A stretch of 6,416 bases of DNA, from contig CANRZQ010000161.1 in the NCBI GenBank assembly GCA_947644475.1, positions 1-6,416 of the forward strand, read 5' to 3'. Shown here one piece after another: positions 6,188 through 6,416 of this stretch (positions are counted from its first letter, which is position 1; each line of letters opens with the position of its first letter). The notes beneath the pieces were generated by a model. The model had not been told where the DNA came from. It searched no databases and saw only the letters and a list, made by a program, of their open reading frames with translations. Source of the DNA: an uncultured Muribaculaceae bacterium. Lineage in GTDB: Bacteria > Bacteroidota > Bacteroidia > Bacteroidales > Muribaculaceae. The position numbers were made by a program, and so were the translations under genes.

Positions 6188-6416
6188 ATGAGCAGGAAAC
6201 GCAAAGAATTGCCCGTGATAGAGGGCGTGAGAATACACGACGTGGCAGCCGAGGGAAATGCCGTGGCGCGCGTCGACGAGATGGTGGTGTTTATTCCGTT
6301 CGGTGCTCCCGGCGATGTGGTCGACGTAAAACTCACTAAAAAGAAAAAGTCATATGCCGAGTGGCAGATTGTGCGTGTGGTGGAGCCAAGTGCCGAGCGC
6401 GTATCCCCGCGGTGCA
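6188..6416 (+). CDS. rlmD: 23S rRNA (uracil-C5)-methyltransferase, RlmD/RumA type, 3' truncated
   Basis: The frame opens at ATG 6188 and runs off the window with no stop, giving 76 visible residues (MSRKRKELPVIEGVRIHDVA ... ERVSPRC). Residues about 8-65 form a TRAM RNA-binding domain: IEGVRIHDVAAEGNAVARVD, VVFIPFGAPGDVVDV and a basic KLTKKKKSYAEWQ. The sequence then reads VVEPSAERVSPRC, the standard lead-in to the [4Fe-4S] cluster of this family. Cys76, the last complete codon, should be its first ligand, with CGGC expected just beyond the edge. Members methylate C5 of a uridine in 23S rRNA (U1939 in E. coli for RlmD) using S-adenosylmethionine. The catalytic half is outside the window, so a related family member (RlmC or TrmA-like paralogue) cannot be excluded. 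There is no visible Shine-Dalgarno; the leader is AT-rich (CTACATATTT), usual for Bacteroidota. A REP-like element lies 37 bases upstream. Confidence 0.87.
   Translation, partial: MSRKRKELPVIEGVRIHDVAAEGNAVARVDEMVVFIPFGAPGDVVDVKLTKKKKSYAEWQIVRVVEPSAERVSPRC

Noticed and set aside
6142..6339. 65-codon frame starting in the third repeat
   Set aside because: It runs out of frame over the rlmD start, whose TRAM-domain translation is clearly the real one; the product is Arg-rich and featureless.

Overview
The window looks like a piece of a Bacteroidales chromosome (phylum Bacteroidota). The evidence is a type IX secretion type B sorting domain on the first protein, Bacteroidota-style variants of UvrA and of the ABC-F ATPase, and weak or absent Shine-Dalgarno sequences. 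The fairly GC-rich coding sequence would suit a gut lineage such as Muribaculaceae, but that family placement is inference. All five genes lie on the + strand and are tightly packed. No tRNA, rRNA, CRISPR array, insertion sequence or phage gene was seen.

Layout: (1) 1-320, the 3' end of a large secreted or surface protein ending in a gliding-motility/T9SS type B C-terminal domain. (2) 344-1294, an exported GH23 lytic transglycosylase with a C-terminal LysM-like region. (3) 1291-4146, uvrA, overlapping the previous gene by 4 bases (ATGA). (4) 4147-4323, an intergenic gap largely filled by a long imperfect inverted repeat whose core is two opposed copies of a 27-base palindromic element. (5) 4324-6102, an ABC-F ATPase of the Uup type. 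(6) 6124-6150, a third copy of the 27-base element. (7) 6188-6416, the 5' end of an RlmD/RumA-type 23S rRNA uracil-C5 methyltransferase, cut by the window edge exactly after its first predicted iron-sulfur cysteine.

Genes 1-3 are probably co-transcribed: the first gap is 23 bases and the second junction overlaps. They join surface export, peptidoglycan cleavage and nucleotide excision repair without an obvious shared pathway. Genes 4 and 5 belong to translation and ribosome maintenance and are each preceded by a copy of the repeat.

The most interesting content is the repeat family. Each copy has a GTAG tetranucleotide at the foot of a perfect 9-base-pair hairpin with a 3-base loop. This is the architecture of REP elements mobilised by REP-associated tyrosine transposases (RAYTs), and the opposed pair resembles a BIME. 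No transposase is in the window. The genes themselves are ordinary housekeeping genes, and I see no evidence for a new defence or biosynthetic system.
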